A stretch of 64,000 nt of DNA from Clostridium collagenovorans DSM 3089 (GCF_900130005.1 NZ_FQXP01000012.1:1-64000); one strand, 5' to 3'. Shown: positions 27,305 to 37,766, counted from the stretch's first letter. A program made the numbers and translations. Notes: generated by a model not told the origin, from the letters alone.

Positions 27305-27488
27305 ATTACCCTCCCAAATAATTCAATTACATGCAGCAAATCTTACCTTTTATCCTGTAGTCTACAAATCTCACTCCTAATACTGATATTTGTATTAACT
27401 CTCCTTAACAGAAACTATCTAAAAGTAAATTTGTTAAAGCTTGCCCCATATACTTCTATAATTATTAGATTTAAAAGGGTAATATTCC

Positions 27489-27542
27489 TAAAAAAAATTA
27501 AAAGCTTAACTAAGCGAATTACTTAATCAAGCTTTTAATTTC
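27489..27542 (-). terminator. Terminator of spoVT
   Basis: Long hairpin: AAATTAAAAGCTT and AAGCTTTTAATTT pair with internal mismatches and a 7-base loop, then TTTTTAGG on the minus strand. It ends just after spoVT and separates it from spoVB. Confidence 0.85.
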
Positions 27543-27556
27543 TTCATAAACGTATA

Positions 27557-28108
27557 TTATTCCATTTGCTTTCCTAGGAAATTAGCAGCAGTTTCTGCTA
27601 ACTTAAGTTGCACTTCTCCGAACTCTTCTGTTTTATTATTTGAAGCTATTATTACTGCCCCGATATTATCGCCTTCTGCTATAATAGGTGCTATAACTTC
27701 AGAAGAGTATTTTTCTTCAAAGTCTTCATCATCATAAATTGGTATAAGTGCGTCTGCTTTTCCGCCACGAACAACAGGTCTTCTAGCTTCCATTATTGCT
27801 TCTAAATCTTCACTTATCTTTCTATCTGAATATTCCTTTTTAGAAGCTCCACTTACAGATATAATGCTATCCTTGTCACATATTAACACTATATTTCCTA
27901 TACTTTGTTGTAATGCATCTGCATATTCCTTAGAGAAATTACTTAACTCTTCAATTGGAGAATACTTTTTAAGTATTACACCACCATCTCTATCAGTGAA
28001 TATTTCAAGTGGATCTCCCTCCCTAATTCTCAATGTTCTTCTAATTTCTTTTGGAATAACAACTCTACCTAAATCATCTATACGTCTTACTATACCAGTC
28101 GCTTTCAT
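27557..28108 (-). CDS. spoVT: Stage V sporulation transcription regulator SpoVT
   Basis: AbrB-type regulator active in the forespore, tuning sigma-G genes. The N-terminal swapped-hairpin DNA-binding domain MKATGIVRRIDDLGRVVIPK, then EIRRTLRIREGDPLEI, is followed by a GAF-like domain (about 55-183). I start it at ATG 28108, which has AAGGAGG upstream; the longer open frame to 28207 lacks family sequence. That gives 183 residues, close to the Bacillus protein. It is followed by a strong terminator. Confidence 0.96.
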   Translation of the reverse strand: MKATGIVRRIDDLGRVVIPKEIRRTLRIREGDPLEIFTDRDGGVILKKYSPIEELSNFSKEYADALQQSIGNIVLICDKDSIISVSGASKKEYSDRKISEDLEAIMEARRPVVRGGKADALIPIYDDEDFEEKYSSEVIAPIIAEGDNIGAVIIASNNKTEEFGEVQLKLAETAANFLGKQME

Positions 28109-28671
28109 ATTACCTACTTCCTCCTTCGTAACAACTTTAAATATAATAGCAAAAGTTATACTTATTCTTTCATCACTATATTCTATAAATAAGATGAGCC
28201 ATATCAAGTAAAAAACATCATAGGCAATTAAACCTTAAATCATAAAATATACTGTTATTAATATTATCTATAAAAACTTGAAATTTTATGCACATTTAAT
28301 ATACTTTATTTAAAAATATTCCTATATTTTTTCATTTACTCCATTGAAACTTTTCTTACTAACCCATAACTATCTTGTTAAATTTAACATTTATTTTACT
28401 CTAGTTCACTAGCTTTTAATATTCATCTTTAAAATTTTATTACTCATTTTCCTTAACTATGTATTCTTTATTCATTCTTTGCATATTATTTCTTTTAGCT
28501 CTTTTTTCAAATTTAATCAACAATTAATGCTTACTCTTTATCAATCTATAAAAACTTTAAATCAATATCTCTTTTATAAGTCCGACTTTTCTAATACATC
28601 TTATTTAGATAATTTAAAATAGATTTGTAAATATATTACCTTTAATTAGCTTGCCTTATCCTATAAAATAC
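28109..28671. other. Intergenic region between prsA and spoVT
   Basis: About 560 AT-rich bases with no gene recognised. The spoVT promoter (sigma-G in Bacillus) should be at the left end, but I cannot point to it with confidence. Confidence 0.4.
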
Positions 28672-28716
28672 ACCAAATAAATAAGAAGGTAGAAACTTAA
28701 TTCCTACCTTCTTATT
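28672..28716 (-). terminator. Terminator of the pth-mfd-prsA run
   Basis: AATAAGAAGGTAG / CTACCTTCTTATT hairpin (28704-28716 with 28680-28692), followed by TATTTGG on the minus strand. Close behind the prsA stop. Confidence 0.85.
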
Positions 28717-28731
28717 GATTGTTCATTTATT

Positions 28732-29736
28732 TTATTGTTGATTTATTTTATCTTCATATACTTCTGGCTTTAATTGAGAATCCCAATCTTGTACTGTCTT
28801 AGTCCATAATTCAGTTTCCTTAGCCTTTGTTAATTCATCTTTAATTTGATCCTTAACATCATCAAATGGCTTAGGTGGAAAATCCTTTTTATCTAAAACT
28901 TTTACTATATGCCAACCATCTTTTGCCTCTGATGGATCTGTGTATTGTCCTGGTTGTAGTGCAATTGCAGGATACACAAAGCTGCTTTCTGAAATAGACT
29001 CATATCCTTTAAATCCCATGCTACCACCATTTTCTTTAGTAGCTTCATCCTTGCTCTTTTCCTTTGCTAATTGAGCAAAATCTGCGCCATCATCTAATTG
29101 CTTTTTAATTTCTTTAGCTTCATCTTGAGTAGCAACTAAAATGTGTGCAAGTTCAACACCTGACTCACCCTCAGCATATTTATATTTATACATTTCATAT
29201 TGATTCTTTATGTCTGTATCGCTAACTGCAATATCCTTAAATATGTTCTCTTTAATCTTTTCTTCAAGAACAGTACTCTTTATTTTTTCTTTTAGTTCCT
29301 CTTCAGTAACTTTTTGCTTTTCTAAAGCTTGCTTATATGCATCTTCACTGTCATAACTATCTTTTACTTCTTTTAATTTAGCTTCTATAGCTTCATTCAT
29401 TTCCTTCTCTGCAGGAACCACTTTCAACTCTTCAGCCTTAATAAGTATAATTTTTTCATAGACCATAGAGTTAACTACTCTAACTCTTTGTTGTTCTAAA
29501 ATAGATTTTACTTGAGCATCTTTAGCATAGTCATCACCAAATTGTGCTTTAAAGCCCTCTTCCATAGCAGCTAATTCTGCGTCTATATCAGCTCTAGTAA
29601 TCTTATATTTTCCAACTTTAGCTACTACCGTCTTAGAAACAGCTTCTGGCGTTTTTTCAACCATATTACATCCTGTAAAGGAAAGTAACATCATACTCGC
29701 CATAGCTAAAGCTATTAGTTTTTTTGTACTTTTCAC
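28732..29736 (-). CDS. prsA: PrsA-like peptidyl-prolyl isomerase lipoprotein
   Basis: Extracytoplasmic foldase for secreted proteins. It begins at GTG 29736, with GGAGGG 6 bases upstream, giving 334 residues. The signal peptide KLIALAMASMMLLSFTGC ends in a lipobox Cys (SFTGC), so it is lipid-anchored. A SurA-like N-terminal region is followed by a parvulin domain at about 190-285 (ELAHILVATQDEAKE, then DFAQLAKEKSKDEATKENGG and GSMGFKGYE). It is the third gene of pth-mfd-prsA, a common clostridial order. Confidence 0.92.
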   Translation of the reverse strand: MKSTKKLIALAMASMMLLSFTGCNMVEKTPEAVSKTVVAKVGKYKITRADIDAELAAMEEGFKAQFGDDYAKDAQVKSILEQQRVRVVNSMVYEKIILIKAEELKVVPAEKEMNEAIEAKLKEVKDSYDSEDAYKQALEKQKVTEEELKEKIKSTVLEEKIKENIFKDIAVSDTDIKNQYEMYKYKYAEGESGVELAHILVATQDEAKEIKKQLDDGADFAQLAKEKSKDEATKENGGSMGFKGYESISESSFVYPAIALQPGQYTDPSEAKDGWHIVKVLDKKDFPPKPFDDVKDQIKDELTKAKETELWTKTVQDWDSQLKPEVYEDKINQQ

Positions 29737-29810
29737 GATTGTCCCTCCAATTCTTAACCTCATGTGTTAAGTATGTTTGAATTTTCCATTAAATTGATTT
29801 TACCATAAAT

Positions 29811-32800
29811 CTATTCACTTGTAACTACGGTTTTAAAATCTTCAAATATTTCTTTTAATCTATTCATAATATCTTCTTTTTTAGGAGTTCTCACCTTGTA
29901 AACTAAGGTAGGTACTTCTCCCATCTTAATCATAAGCTCTTTATTATAGGTTGATAGCACTCTATTAATTATAGCTTTGCTCAATCTATCCCTATGTATG
30001 AACTTAATTTGAATCTCATCCTTAACTTCCTTAACCTCATAAATGCCTAGTTCCCTAGCAAGAGATTTAACATAAGCAATATTAATAAGATTTACAACTG
30101 GTAACGGCATTTCAGCAAATCTATCTTCCATTTCATCATATATATCCATCATATCATCATAGGAATCAATAGCTGCAATTCTCTTATAAACCTGTATCTT
30201 TTGAATTTCATCTTTTATATAAGTGTCAGGTATATAAGCATCTATTTTTATTTCTATTGTAGATTCAACTGGCTCATTTTCATCCTCACCCTTAATCTTA
30301 TTAATAGATTCTTCTAACATTCTGCAATATAAATCATATCCTATTGTAGACATATGCCCATGTTGTGAAGATCCCATCATATTACCGGCTCCTCTTATCT
30401 CTAAGTCTCGCATAGCAATTTTAAATCCTGAACCTAGTTCCGTAAAGTCCTTTATTGCTTTAAGTCTCTTCTCTGCAACTTCAGTTAATACCTTATCCTT
30501 CATATAAGTGAAATAAGCATAAGCTATTCTGTTAGATCTACCAACCCTACCCCTTAACTGATAAAGTTGAGATAATCCCATTCTATCTGCATCACTAATA
30601 ATCATAGTGTTTGCATTAGGAATATCAATTCCAGTTTCGATTATAGTAGTACATAATAATACATTATATTTTCTATCTATAAAATCAAGCATTATATTTT
30701 CTAGCTCACTTTCCGTCATTTGTCCATGAGCAATAGCTATTTTCGCCTCTGGTACAAGTCCAGAAAGATATGATGCCATTTCTGTTATAGTTTCTACCCT
30801 ATTGTATAAGAAGAAAACTTGGCCCTCTCTATTAAGCTCCCTCAAGATAGCATCTCTTATAAGTTGCTCATCAAATTCAACAACATAAGTTTGTATAGGA
30901 TATCTTTGTTCTGGTGGTGTCTCAATAACACTTATTTCCCTAACACCAGTAAGTGACATATGCAAAGTTCTAGGTATTGGAGTTGCTGATAAAGTTAAAA
31001 CGTCTATATTTTGTTTTAAATTCTTTATCTTCTCCTTATGACTAACCCCGAAACGTTGCTCTTCATCAACAATTAATAATCCTAGCTCCTTAAATTTAAC
31101 GCTCTTTTGAAGAAGCTTATGTGTACCAACTATAATATCTATATTTCCTGCTTTTAAATCCTCTAAGGTAGCTTTCTGTTGTGCTGTTGTCCTAAATCTA
31201 CTAAGCATATCAACCTTAACTGGAAAACTTTCAAATCTACTCTTTAAAGTATTGTAATGTTGTTTTGCTAATATGGTAGTAGGAACTAAGAAGGCAACTT
31301 GTTTTCCATCCATAACAGCCTTAAATGCAGCCCTCATAGCAACCTCTGTTTTTCCATATCCAACGTCACCACAAAGCAATCTATCCATAGGCTTTGCATT
31401 TTCCATACTTAACTTAATTTCCTCTATAGCAGTAAGCTGATCTGGTGTTTCTTCATATGGGAATTCATCCTCAAATTGCTTTTGCCATACAGTATCCTTA
31501 GAAAATGGATGTCCTCTTAATATGCTTCTATTAGCATATAGCTTTACTAAATCATCTGCAATATCTTCAATAGATTTTTTAACTTTTCTCTTAGCCTTAC
31601 TCCACTCTAAACTACTTAGTTTATTTACCTTAGGAGTTTTTCCTTCTGCTCCAATGAACTTATGAACCATATCCAATTGATCAACTGGCACATAAAGTGT
31701 TCCATTGTCTGCATAAGCTATTTGTAAAAAGTCCTTTTTGTGATTTTGAACTTCTAATTGTTTTATACCCTTATAAATACCAATACCATTATTAACATGT
31801 ACAACATAATCTCCAAGTTTTAATTCATTAAAGCTTTTTATTTTAGCTGTACCCTTCTGTGGTTTCTTCTTCTTAACCCTTCTCTTGCTCTCTCCAAAAA
31901 TACCCTTATCAGATATAACAAAAAGCTTTAAATCAGGATATTCAAAGCTACTAAGTTGATTCCCCTGAGTTATAACTATCTCTCCAGGTTCTAAAGTATT
32001 AATTGAATCTTTATAAACTGCTGTTACTCCATTAGAATCTAAGGTCTCTACTAATCTTTCTCCCCTACTTTTAGTTCCTGAGAATATTAATACCTTATAC
32101 CCTAAGGCCTTTTTGTCTTGTATATCCTTGACAAGCAATTCAAGTTGTCCTTGATAATTAGTAATTGATATTTCATTAAAATTCACTATACTTCTAGGTT
32201 TAAAATACTTAGTAGCCTTAGCCATAGAGTTAAGAGTTATTAATTCCTTACTTACAAGTGTCTCTGTAACTTGATCCATAGGTAATAACAGTTCTCCCTG
32301 TTTAGGTAGGATATTCCCCCTACTCAAGAAGGCTTCATAATTATACATAAACTGTGTTTCTGTACTTTCAAGCTTTCCACCACATCTTTGAGAGTCATCC
32401 ATAATGATTAAAAAATCCCTTAGATAATCAAAGAAAGTAGAAGTTTTCTCATAAAAATATGGTAAATAACTATCCATTGTACCGAAACTCCACTTTTCTT
32501 TAAGAGATTCTAAATTTTCTGAAACTATTTTCTTTATATTTTCAGCTTCTTCCAGTAACTTTTTCTTTTTAAAATTAGCCAAGCTACATTCTAAATCCTT
32601 ACTTATAGACTCAATTCCATACTTAATATTTTCTTCTGAAAGAATAATTTCTTTAGCTGGAAATATCTCTATATTAAATGTTTTATCAATACTTCTTTGA
32701 GATTCAGTATTAAAAGTTCTTATAGAGTCTACTTCATCATCAAAAAACTCTATTCTATAAGGAAGATCTACTGTTGGAGGATATATATCTAGTAATCCTC

Positions 32801-33332
32801 CCCTTATAGAAAATTGACCCTTAGTTTCAACTTGAGCTACTCTTTCATAGCCACATTGAATAAGCTTAGTTGCAAACCCCTTCAAGTCAATTCTATTACC
32901 TACTGATATTTTAAAAATATAATCCTTGAATAACTCTACTGGTGTACAGACAGAGCTAAGTACATCAACACTAGCTACTATTATCTTCTTCTCTTTATTT
33001 AAAAGGCTTCTTAAAACCTTTAATCTTTCCCATCTCAAATCTCCAGAAATGGCTTCTACATTATAAAAAACCGCTTCCCTAACTGGCATATAGTGAACCA
33101 TAGGCGTGTATAAATATAAATCTTCATAAATATTTCTTGCCTCTATATCACTATGAGTTAATATAAGTATAGACTTATCTAATCTGTTAAAAAGACTGCC
33201 AACTATATAACTCTTAGCCGAATCTTCAACGCCATATATACCAACAGGAGCCTTATCTGTCTTTAAATTTTCTATAACTTCCTTAAATCCATCACTTTCA
33301 ATGAGTGGCTTTATTAAACCATCTAACCTCAC
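29811..33332 (-). CDS. mfd: Transcription-repair coupling factor
   Basis: Removes RNA polymerase stalled at lesions and recruits UvrA. The N-terminal UvrB-like module and the RNAP-interaction domain (about 500-580, LGDYVVHVNNGIGIYKGIKQ) precede a RecG-like helicase with Walker A LCGDVGYGKTEVA and DEEQRFGV. QLRGRVGRS (motif VI) and the C-terminal TRCF domain follow. The start is GTG 33332, 7 bases after GAGGGG; the TTG five codons upstream overlaps that site. 1173 residues, normal size. It begins 28 bases after the pth stop. Confidence 0.97.
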   Translation of the reverse strand: MRLDGLIKPLIESDGFKEVIENLKTDKAPVGIYGVEDSAKSYIVGSLFNRLDKSILILTHSDIEARNIYEDLYLYTPMVHYMPVREAVFYNVEAISGDLRWERLKVLRSLLNKEKKIIVASVDVLSSVCTPVELFKDYIFKISVGNRIDLKGFATKLIQCGYERVAQVETKGQFSIRGGLLDIYPPTVDLPYRIEFFDDEVDSIRTFNTESQRSIDKTFNIEIFPAKEIILSEENIKYGIESISKDLECSLANFKKKKLLEEAENIKKIVSENLESLKEKWSFGTMDSYLPYFYEKTSTFFDYLRDFLIIMDDSQRCGGKLESTETQFMYNYEAFLSRGNILPKQGELLLPMDQVTETLVSKELITLNSMAKATKYFKPRSIVNFNEISITNYQGQLELLVKDIQDKKALGYKVLIFSGTKSRGERLVETLDSNGVTAVYKDSINTLEPGEIVITQGNQLSSFEYPDLKLFVISDKGIFGESKRRVKKKKPQKGTAKIKSFNELKLGDYVVHVNNGIGIYKGIKQLEVQNHKKDFLQIAYADNGTLYVPVDQLDMVHKFIGAEGKTPKVNKLSSLEWSKAKRKVKKSIEDIADDLVKLYANRSILRGHPFSKDTVWQKQFEDEFPYEETPDQLTAIEEIKLSMENAKPMDRLLCGDVGYGKTEVAMRAAFKAVMDGKQVAFLVPTTILAKQHYNTLKSRFESFPVKVDMLSRFRTTAQQKATLEDLKAGNIDIIVGTHKLLQKSVKFKELGLLIVDEEQRFGVSHKEKIKNLKQNIDVLTLSATPIPRTLHMSLTGVREISVIETPPEQRYPIQTYVVEFDEQLIRDAILRELNREGQVFFLYNRVETITEMASYLSGLVPEAKIAIAHGQMTESELENIMLDFIDRKYNVLLCTTIIETGIDIPNANTMIISDADRMGLSQLYQLRGRVGRSNRIAYAYFTYMKDKVLTEVAEKRLKAIKDFTELGSGFKIAMRDLEIRGAGNMMGSSQHGHMSTIGYDLYCRMLEESINKIKGEDENEPVESTIEIKIDAYIPDTYIKDEIQKIQVYKRIAAIDSYDDMMDIYDEMEDRFAEMPLPVVNLINIAYVKSLARELGIYEVKEVKDEIQIKFIHRDRLSKAIINRVLSTYNKELMIKMGEVPTLVYKVRTPKKEDIMNRLKEIFEDFKTVVTSE

Positions 33333-33360
33333 AATAACACCCCTCAATAGTCATAAATCT

Positions 33361-33927
33361 TTATTCTGCTTTGAACCCATTAAAATTATTCATAGCACTC
33401 TTAGCATCTTCTTTTATAATGTTCTCTACAGCTTTAGTCGATGCCTCTAAAACCTTCTTTAGCTTTTGCATATCCTCATCTTTAAATTTCCCTAAAACGT
33501 GTGATACCAAATCATGTTCTGGTTTTCCAACACCTATTTTTACGCGTGGAAAAACTTCAGTAGCTAAACAAGATATGAGACTCTTAATTCCGTTATGTCC
33601 ACCTGCACTACCCTTTTCTCTTATTCTCATTTTGCCTACTTCTAAACTTATATCATCATAAAGTATGATAATATTTTCATTAGGTATATTATAATAATTA
33701 GCAAACTGCACAACACTTTCTCCACTTAAATTCATGTATGTTGTTGGTTTTAATAAAATAACCTTTTCGTTTGCTATTCTAGTCTCGCCATAAACTCCTT
33801 TAAATTTTACCCTCTCAATAGATGTATTATACATTTCCGCCATAATATCTACAGCATCAAATCCTATATTATGCCTTGTGTTTTTATATTCATCCCCAGG
33901 ATTTCCAAGTCCAACTACTAAGTACAT
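33361..33927 (-). CDS. pth: Peptidyl-tRNA hydrolase
   Basis: Releases tRNA from prematurely dropped peptidyl-tRNA. The N-terminus MYLVVGLGNPGDEYKNTRHN carries the catalytic His, with the conserved Asp in IILYDDISLEVGKMR and GSAGGHNGIKSL. ATG 33927 has GGAGG 5 bases upstream; the open frame extends four codons further but without need. 188 residues, full length. First gene of pth-mfd-prsA. In Bacillus the same locus is called spoVC. Confidence 0.97.
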   Translation of the reverse strand: MYLVVGLGNPGDEYKNTRHNIGFDAVDIMAEMYNTSIERVKFKGVYGETRIANEKVILLKPTTYMNLSGESVVQFANYYNIPNENIIILYDDISLEVGKMRIREKGSAGGHNGIKSLISCLATEVFPRVKIGVGKPEHDLVSHVLGKFKDEDMQKLKKVLEASTKAVENIIKEDAKSAMNNFNGFKAE

Positions 33928-34295
33928 CTCTACCTCCAATTATTTTATCTAATAAGTTTAAACCTCAAATATAAAATAAATTTATTACACGATGATAGTC
34001 TAATAATGTCATTAATTTTCATTAATATCCCTATAAATTTTATTTTTTATTTAATCAAATATAATTATACTATTATATTATACTTACTTATCTTAGAAAT
34101 TTAAATATATATTATGATTTTAAGGTTATGTACATAATGCTCCTTTTAAAATCATCCTTCAATCCACATCTAGTATTATACTGTTTTGTTTATTTATTCC
34201 TAAGAAACACAAACTTATTATAAACTTTTTTAAAGAAAATTACTACTTTCATATTTAAAATAAGGATTTAAATTATATATTTAACTTAAACTCAT
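33928..34295. other. Region upstream of pth
   Basis: AT-rich; no gene or RNA recognised. It should hold the pth-mfd-prsA promoter. Confidence 0.35.
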
Positions 34296-34323
34296 AAAAA
34301 AAATGACTACTTATAGTAGCCAT
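34296..34323 (-). terminator. Terminator of the HtrA-like gene
   Basis: ATGGCTACT / AGTAGTCAT hairpin with a 3-base loop and one G-U pair, followed by seven T on the minus strand. It lies 87 bases after the stop of the gene at 34410. Confidence 0.85.
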
Positions 34324-34409
34324 CTAAAACTCTCTTATATATTTTAACACATTTAAATATTTTATGAAGTACTTCTTACCTCATTATACTATACTTGTAA
34401 TTGTTTTCT

Positions 34410-35564
34410 TTAATTAGCTATAATCCATTTAATATTAATTACTTCTCCAGCTCTCCATACCTTGCATTCTATCATATCACTAGAATTTTTCTCTTTAACT
34501 ATAGATGCTAAATCATCCACATTATCAATAACTTGATTATCCACAGATATAATTATATCTGTTGGTTTAAATCCTATCTCATCAATATCTCCAACTTGCA
34601 AGTCCTTACGATTTACCACTTCTTGAATATAAGCTCCCTTTACTCCATTTGGACCTCTTGGTTTAGCATTTTTAGCAACTATACCTAAGGAATTCTTAAG
34701 TATATGCTGATTTTCTATAATATCATCTGCAATCTTTTTTATGTCATTACTAGCAATTGCAATATTAAAGTCCACCTCTTCTTTGCTATCACCAAGATTT
34801 ATGCCTATTATTTCAGCATTCTTATTGCTTACTATTTCGCAGCCTAAATCTTCATCAATATGATTTTTAACTTTCAAAATATTGTATACTTTATTTTCAG
34901 TTTTATCATCTGCCTTAGTGGTAAATACCTTATTATTCTTAGATACTATCTCCGCTGAACATATATTAAGTTTATTTCGATTTCTTTCATTGCTACTAAA
35001 ATAAATTATCTCATCGCCTTCTTTAACTCCATTGGAGTCTCCAAAAATCATAGATGTCAAATCCTCACTATTAACCTTAAGCATAGCTATATTAGATGCA
35101 TCATCTATACCAAGAATATTTGCTTTAATATTACGTCCATCATTTGTCGTTATTAATGTTTCATTTTTATCTGATATCATATTTTTATTAGCAATTACAT
35201 ATCCATCACTAGAATAAACTATTCCTATTGAAGTCTTAACACCATTTTTGACTAAGACCGTTCCCTTTTGAACATTTTCCACCACATTTACAAGCTTACC
35301 ATTGTATTTTTCACTATATTTATTATTATAATCGGAATCTATATCCTCTTTATATAGCTGTTCTTTTAAATTATACTCCTTAGACATTAAAAAAAATATA
35401 CTAACACCTGAAGTTGAAATTAGTAAAACTAACGCTACTGCTTTCCCGATGAATCTTAGTCTTCGCCTACCTCTATTAATTCTAAATTGTATCTTGCTCT
35501 GATCTTCAGGTTCATTATATCGTTTAGGTATATCTATTTTCTTAGCATTTTTTCTATGAACCAT
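34410..35564 (-). CDS. Membrane-anchored HtrA-like protein with a degenerate protease domain
   Basis: A cytoplasmic basic N-terminus is followed by one membrane helix (about 40-60), a trypsin-like region (about 85-285) and a C-terminal PDZ domain (about 290-384, VGDIDEIGFKPTDIIISVDN). The HtrA framework is recognisable, but the catalytic positions are gone. The TNNHV stretch reads ANKNM (His to Asn), TDLAVLKV reads SNIAMLKV (Asp to Asn), and GNSGGP becomes EDLGCE (no Ser). It is therefore probably a non-proteolytic binding or sensing protein. ATG 35564 is chosen over a GTG overlapping the GGAAGG site. It lies 96 bases after the kinase gene of a two-component pair, and may be its target or partner. 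Confidence 0.85.
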   Translation of the reverse strand: MVHRKNAKKIDIPKRYNEPEDQSKIQFRINRGRRRLRFIGKAVALVLLISTSGVSIFFLMSKEYNLKEQLYKEDIDSDYNNKYSEKYNGKLVNVVENVQKGTVLVKNGVKTSIGIVYSSDGYVIANKNMISDKNETLITTNDGRNIKANILGIDDASNIAMLKVNSEDLTSMIFGDSNGVKEGDEIIYFSSNERNRNKLNICSAEIVSKNNKVFTTKADDKTENKVYNILKVKNHIDEDLGCEIVSNKNAEIIGINLGDSKEEVDFNIAIASNDIKKIADDIIENQHILKNSLGIVAKNAKPRGPNGVKGAYIQEVVNRKDLQVGDIDEIGFKPTDIIISVDNQVIDNVDDLASIVKEKNSSDMIECKVWRAGEVINIKWIIAN

Positions 35565-35660
35565 AAACACCCTTCCTAACTCAATAAAATAAATTCAAAT
35601 CAGACTCAACAGATTGCACAATTGAGTCCAATTTAAATAATCAAAGTTACTAGCACTATA

Positions 35661-37076
35661 TTACTTAACTGTTTTTAATGTAAAGTTAAAGCAAACACCG
35701 TTATCTTTATTATTCACCCAGATATCTTCACCAAACTGTGTTATTATTTCACGTACTATAGGTAATCCAAGTCCTGTACTAACCTTTGAAGTCCTTGATT
35801 TATCTGCTTTATAAAATCTCTCCCATATATGCTTTATATCTTCATCCTTAATAGGCTCACCATCATTATAAATGGACACCAAGACTTTCTTACCCTTGGT
35901 TTTAACATTCACCTTTACATTTCCACCATCCGAAGCATATTTTATAGCATTATCAACCAAGTTAACTAGGACCTGTATAAGTTTATCTCTATCTGCCATA
36001 ACATTAAGCTTTTCTTTCTCAAAGAAAACATTTATCTTAAGATTTCTCTCCGATATTTTAGTTTCAAATTTAAGAACTGTAATTCTAATAAGTTCATTTA
36101 TATCTAGTTCCTCATACTTTAGACTTTGTTTTCCAGATTCTAAGGCTGATAAATCAAGGAGATTATTTACTAATCTAGTTAATCTATTAGTTTCCTCATA
36201 TGCCATGGATAAGTATTGATGCTGCTTATTTTCTGGAATAACCCCATCTATTACAGCTCCTATAAATCCTTTAATGGATGTTATCGGTGATCTTATTTCA
36301 TGAGATACATCTGATATAAATCTTCTTCTATTATTTTCATTTTTCTCTAAGAAATCAGCCATATAGTTAAAACTATGAGCAAGTTCTCCTATCTCATCAT
36401 CGCTTTCAATTTCCACTCTTCTATCTACTTCTCCGATAGCTATTCTCTTAGCAATACTAGTTATTTTATCCAAAGGATCTATTATATATCTTTGGCTAAA
36501 CCAGTATAAAATTACAGACCATAAAGCTATTAGTAATAAGGCTGAAATCCATATTACTTTGTATATAGTTTTAAGTGGCTGAATAATTTGATCCACAGAA
36601 ATATTAGCAACCATAACCCCTACAAAATCATTGTAATAAGTTTTGGCCGGAACCGCTATTGTATAAACAGGCTTTTTATACATATCTTCATAATAACCCT
36701 TATACTCAAGCGCCTCACCTCTTTTTAATTTCTCAAGGTCTTCTCCCATCACTTGCTGTCCAATATACTTAACTTGATTATAGTTAGAAGTTGTGTATAG
36801 ATATCCTGCTTTATCTAAAACCCAAATATCTGCATTTAAATACTTAGCTACAAACTCTATAGAAGACTCTAAATTGTCTAAGGTTATATCATTGTATGAA
36901 TGCCTTATAACTAAGTCATTAACTATCTTTAACTGTTCTACTACACTTTCCTTCTTATCTTTCATCATATAGTTATCAAACCAAAATGACATTATAGTTG
37001 AACCTATAATAAAACTAATAGAGATAGTTATAATAGATGTGGCAATCATCTTGTTGAATAAACCCTTTTGCTTCAT
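35661..37076 (-). CDS. Sensor histidine kinase
   Basis: Membrane kinase with two transmembrane helices (about 8-28 and 165-186) enclosing an extracytoplasmic sensor of about 135 residues (LNADIWVLDKAGYLYTTSN is dCache/PAS-like). A HAMP linker follows, then the dimerisation box with the phospho-His in SDVSHEIRSPITSIKGF, the N box LVNLVDNAIKYA and GLGLPIVREI. The signal is unknown. The ATG directly follows the stop codon of the response regulator and its Shine-Dalgarno GAGGTGAG lies in the last regulator codons, so translation is coupled. Related in layout to ResE/WalK-like kinases. Confidence 0.93.
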   Translation of the reverse strand: MKQKGLFNKMIATSIITISISFIIGSTIMSFWFDNYMMKDKKESVVEQLKIVNDLVIRHSYNDITLDNLESSIEFVAKYLNADIWVLDKAGYLYTTSNYNQVKYIGQQVMGEDLEKLKRGEALEYKGYYEDMYKKPVYTIAVPAKTYYNDFVGVMVANISVDQIIQPLKTIYKVIWISALLLIALWSVILYWFSQRYIIDPLDKITSIAKRIAIGEVDRRVEIESDDEIGELAHSFNYMADFLEKNENNRRRFISDVSHEIRSPITSIKGFIGAVIDGVIPENKQHQYLSMAYEETNRLTRLVNNLLDLSALESGKQSLKYEELDINELIRITVLKFETKISERNLKINVFFEKEKLNVMADRDKLIQVLVNLVDNAIKYASDGGNVKVNVKTKGKKVLVSIYNDGEPIKDEDIKHIWERFYKADKSRTSKVSTGLGLPIVREIITQFGEDIWVNNKDNGVCFNFTLKTVK

Positions 37077-37766
37077 CTATCTCACCTCAAACTTGTACCC
37101 AACACCCCATACAGTTTCTATTTGCCAAGACATAGTTCCTTGAAGCTTTTCTCTTAACCTCTTAATGTGAACGTCTACAGTTCTTGAATCTCCTGGATAA
37201 TCATATCCCCAAACTTCACATAATAATTGCTCTCTAGTAAATACCTTGTTTTTATTACTTGCTAAATAATGTAGTAATTCAAATTCCTTTGGTGGCATTT
37301 TTATTTCTTTACCTTTATAAATTACATTATAAGAAGCAATCTCTATAACTAAATCCTCAAATGTTAAAGTTTCTCTATTTGTATTGTCTGCATTGTATCT
37401 TCTCAAAACAGCCTTTACTCTTGCTGTAAGTTCTTTAGGTTCAAAAGGCTTAACCATATAGTCATCAGCACCTAATTCTAAACCTAATACCTTATCAAAG
37501 GTATCACCCTTAGCAGTTAATAATATAACTGGAACCTCTGAATCTCTTCTTATTTGTTTTAAAACATCAATTCCATCCATATAAGGAAGCATAACATCTA
37601 ATATAATTAAGTTTGGTTTATATGAACTAAACTTTTCTAAAGCATCTTTACCATCATGAGCTAACATAGTATCATAACCCAAATTTTGTAGATATATCTT
37701 TATAACTTCACTTATATTTTCGTCATCATCAACTACTAAAACTTTTCCAATTGTACCTTCCATCAT
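37077..37766 (-). CDS. OmpR/PhoB-family response regulator
   Basis: The receiver domain (about 1-125) has VLVVDDDENIS and the phosphoacceptor Asp in LIILDVMLPYMDG, with the conserved Lys in DDYMVKPF. A winged-helix DNA-binding domain (about 135-228) ends in VWGVGYKFEV. Two in-frame ATGs (37766 and 37763) are both compatible with the GGAGG site. It is cotranscribed with the kinase and perhaps the HtrA-like gene. Confidence 0.94.
   Translation of the reverse strand: MMEGTIGKVLVVDDDENISEVIKIYLQNLGYDTMLAHDGKDALEKFSSYKPNLIILDVMLPYMDGIDVLKQIRRDSEVPVILLTAKGDTFDKVLGLELGADDYMVKPFEPKELTARVKAVLRRYNADNTNRETLTFEDLVIEIASYNVIYKGKEIKMPPKEFELLHYLASNKNKVFTREQLLCEVWGYDYPGDSRTVDVHIKRLREKLQGTMSWQIETVWGVGYKFEVR

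Noticed and set aside
27293..27526. 77-codon plus-strand frame opposite the spoVB leader
   Set aside because: It spans the spoVB start region, its leader and the spoVT terminator, with no start signal.
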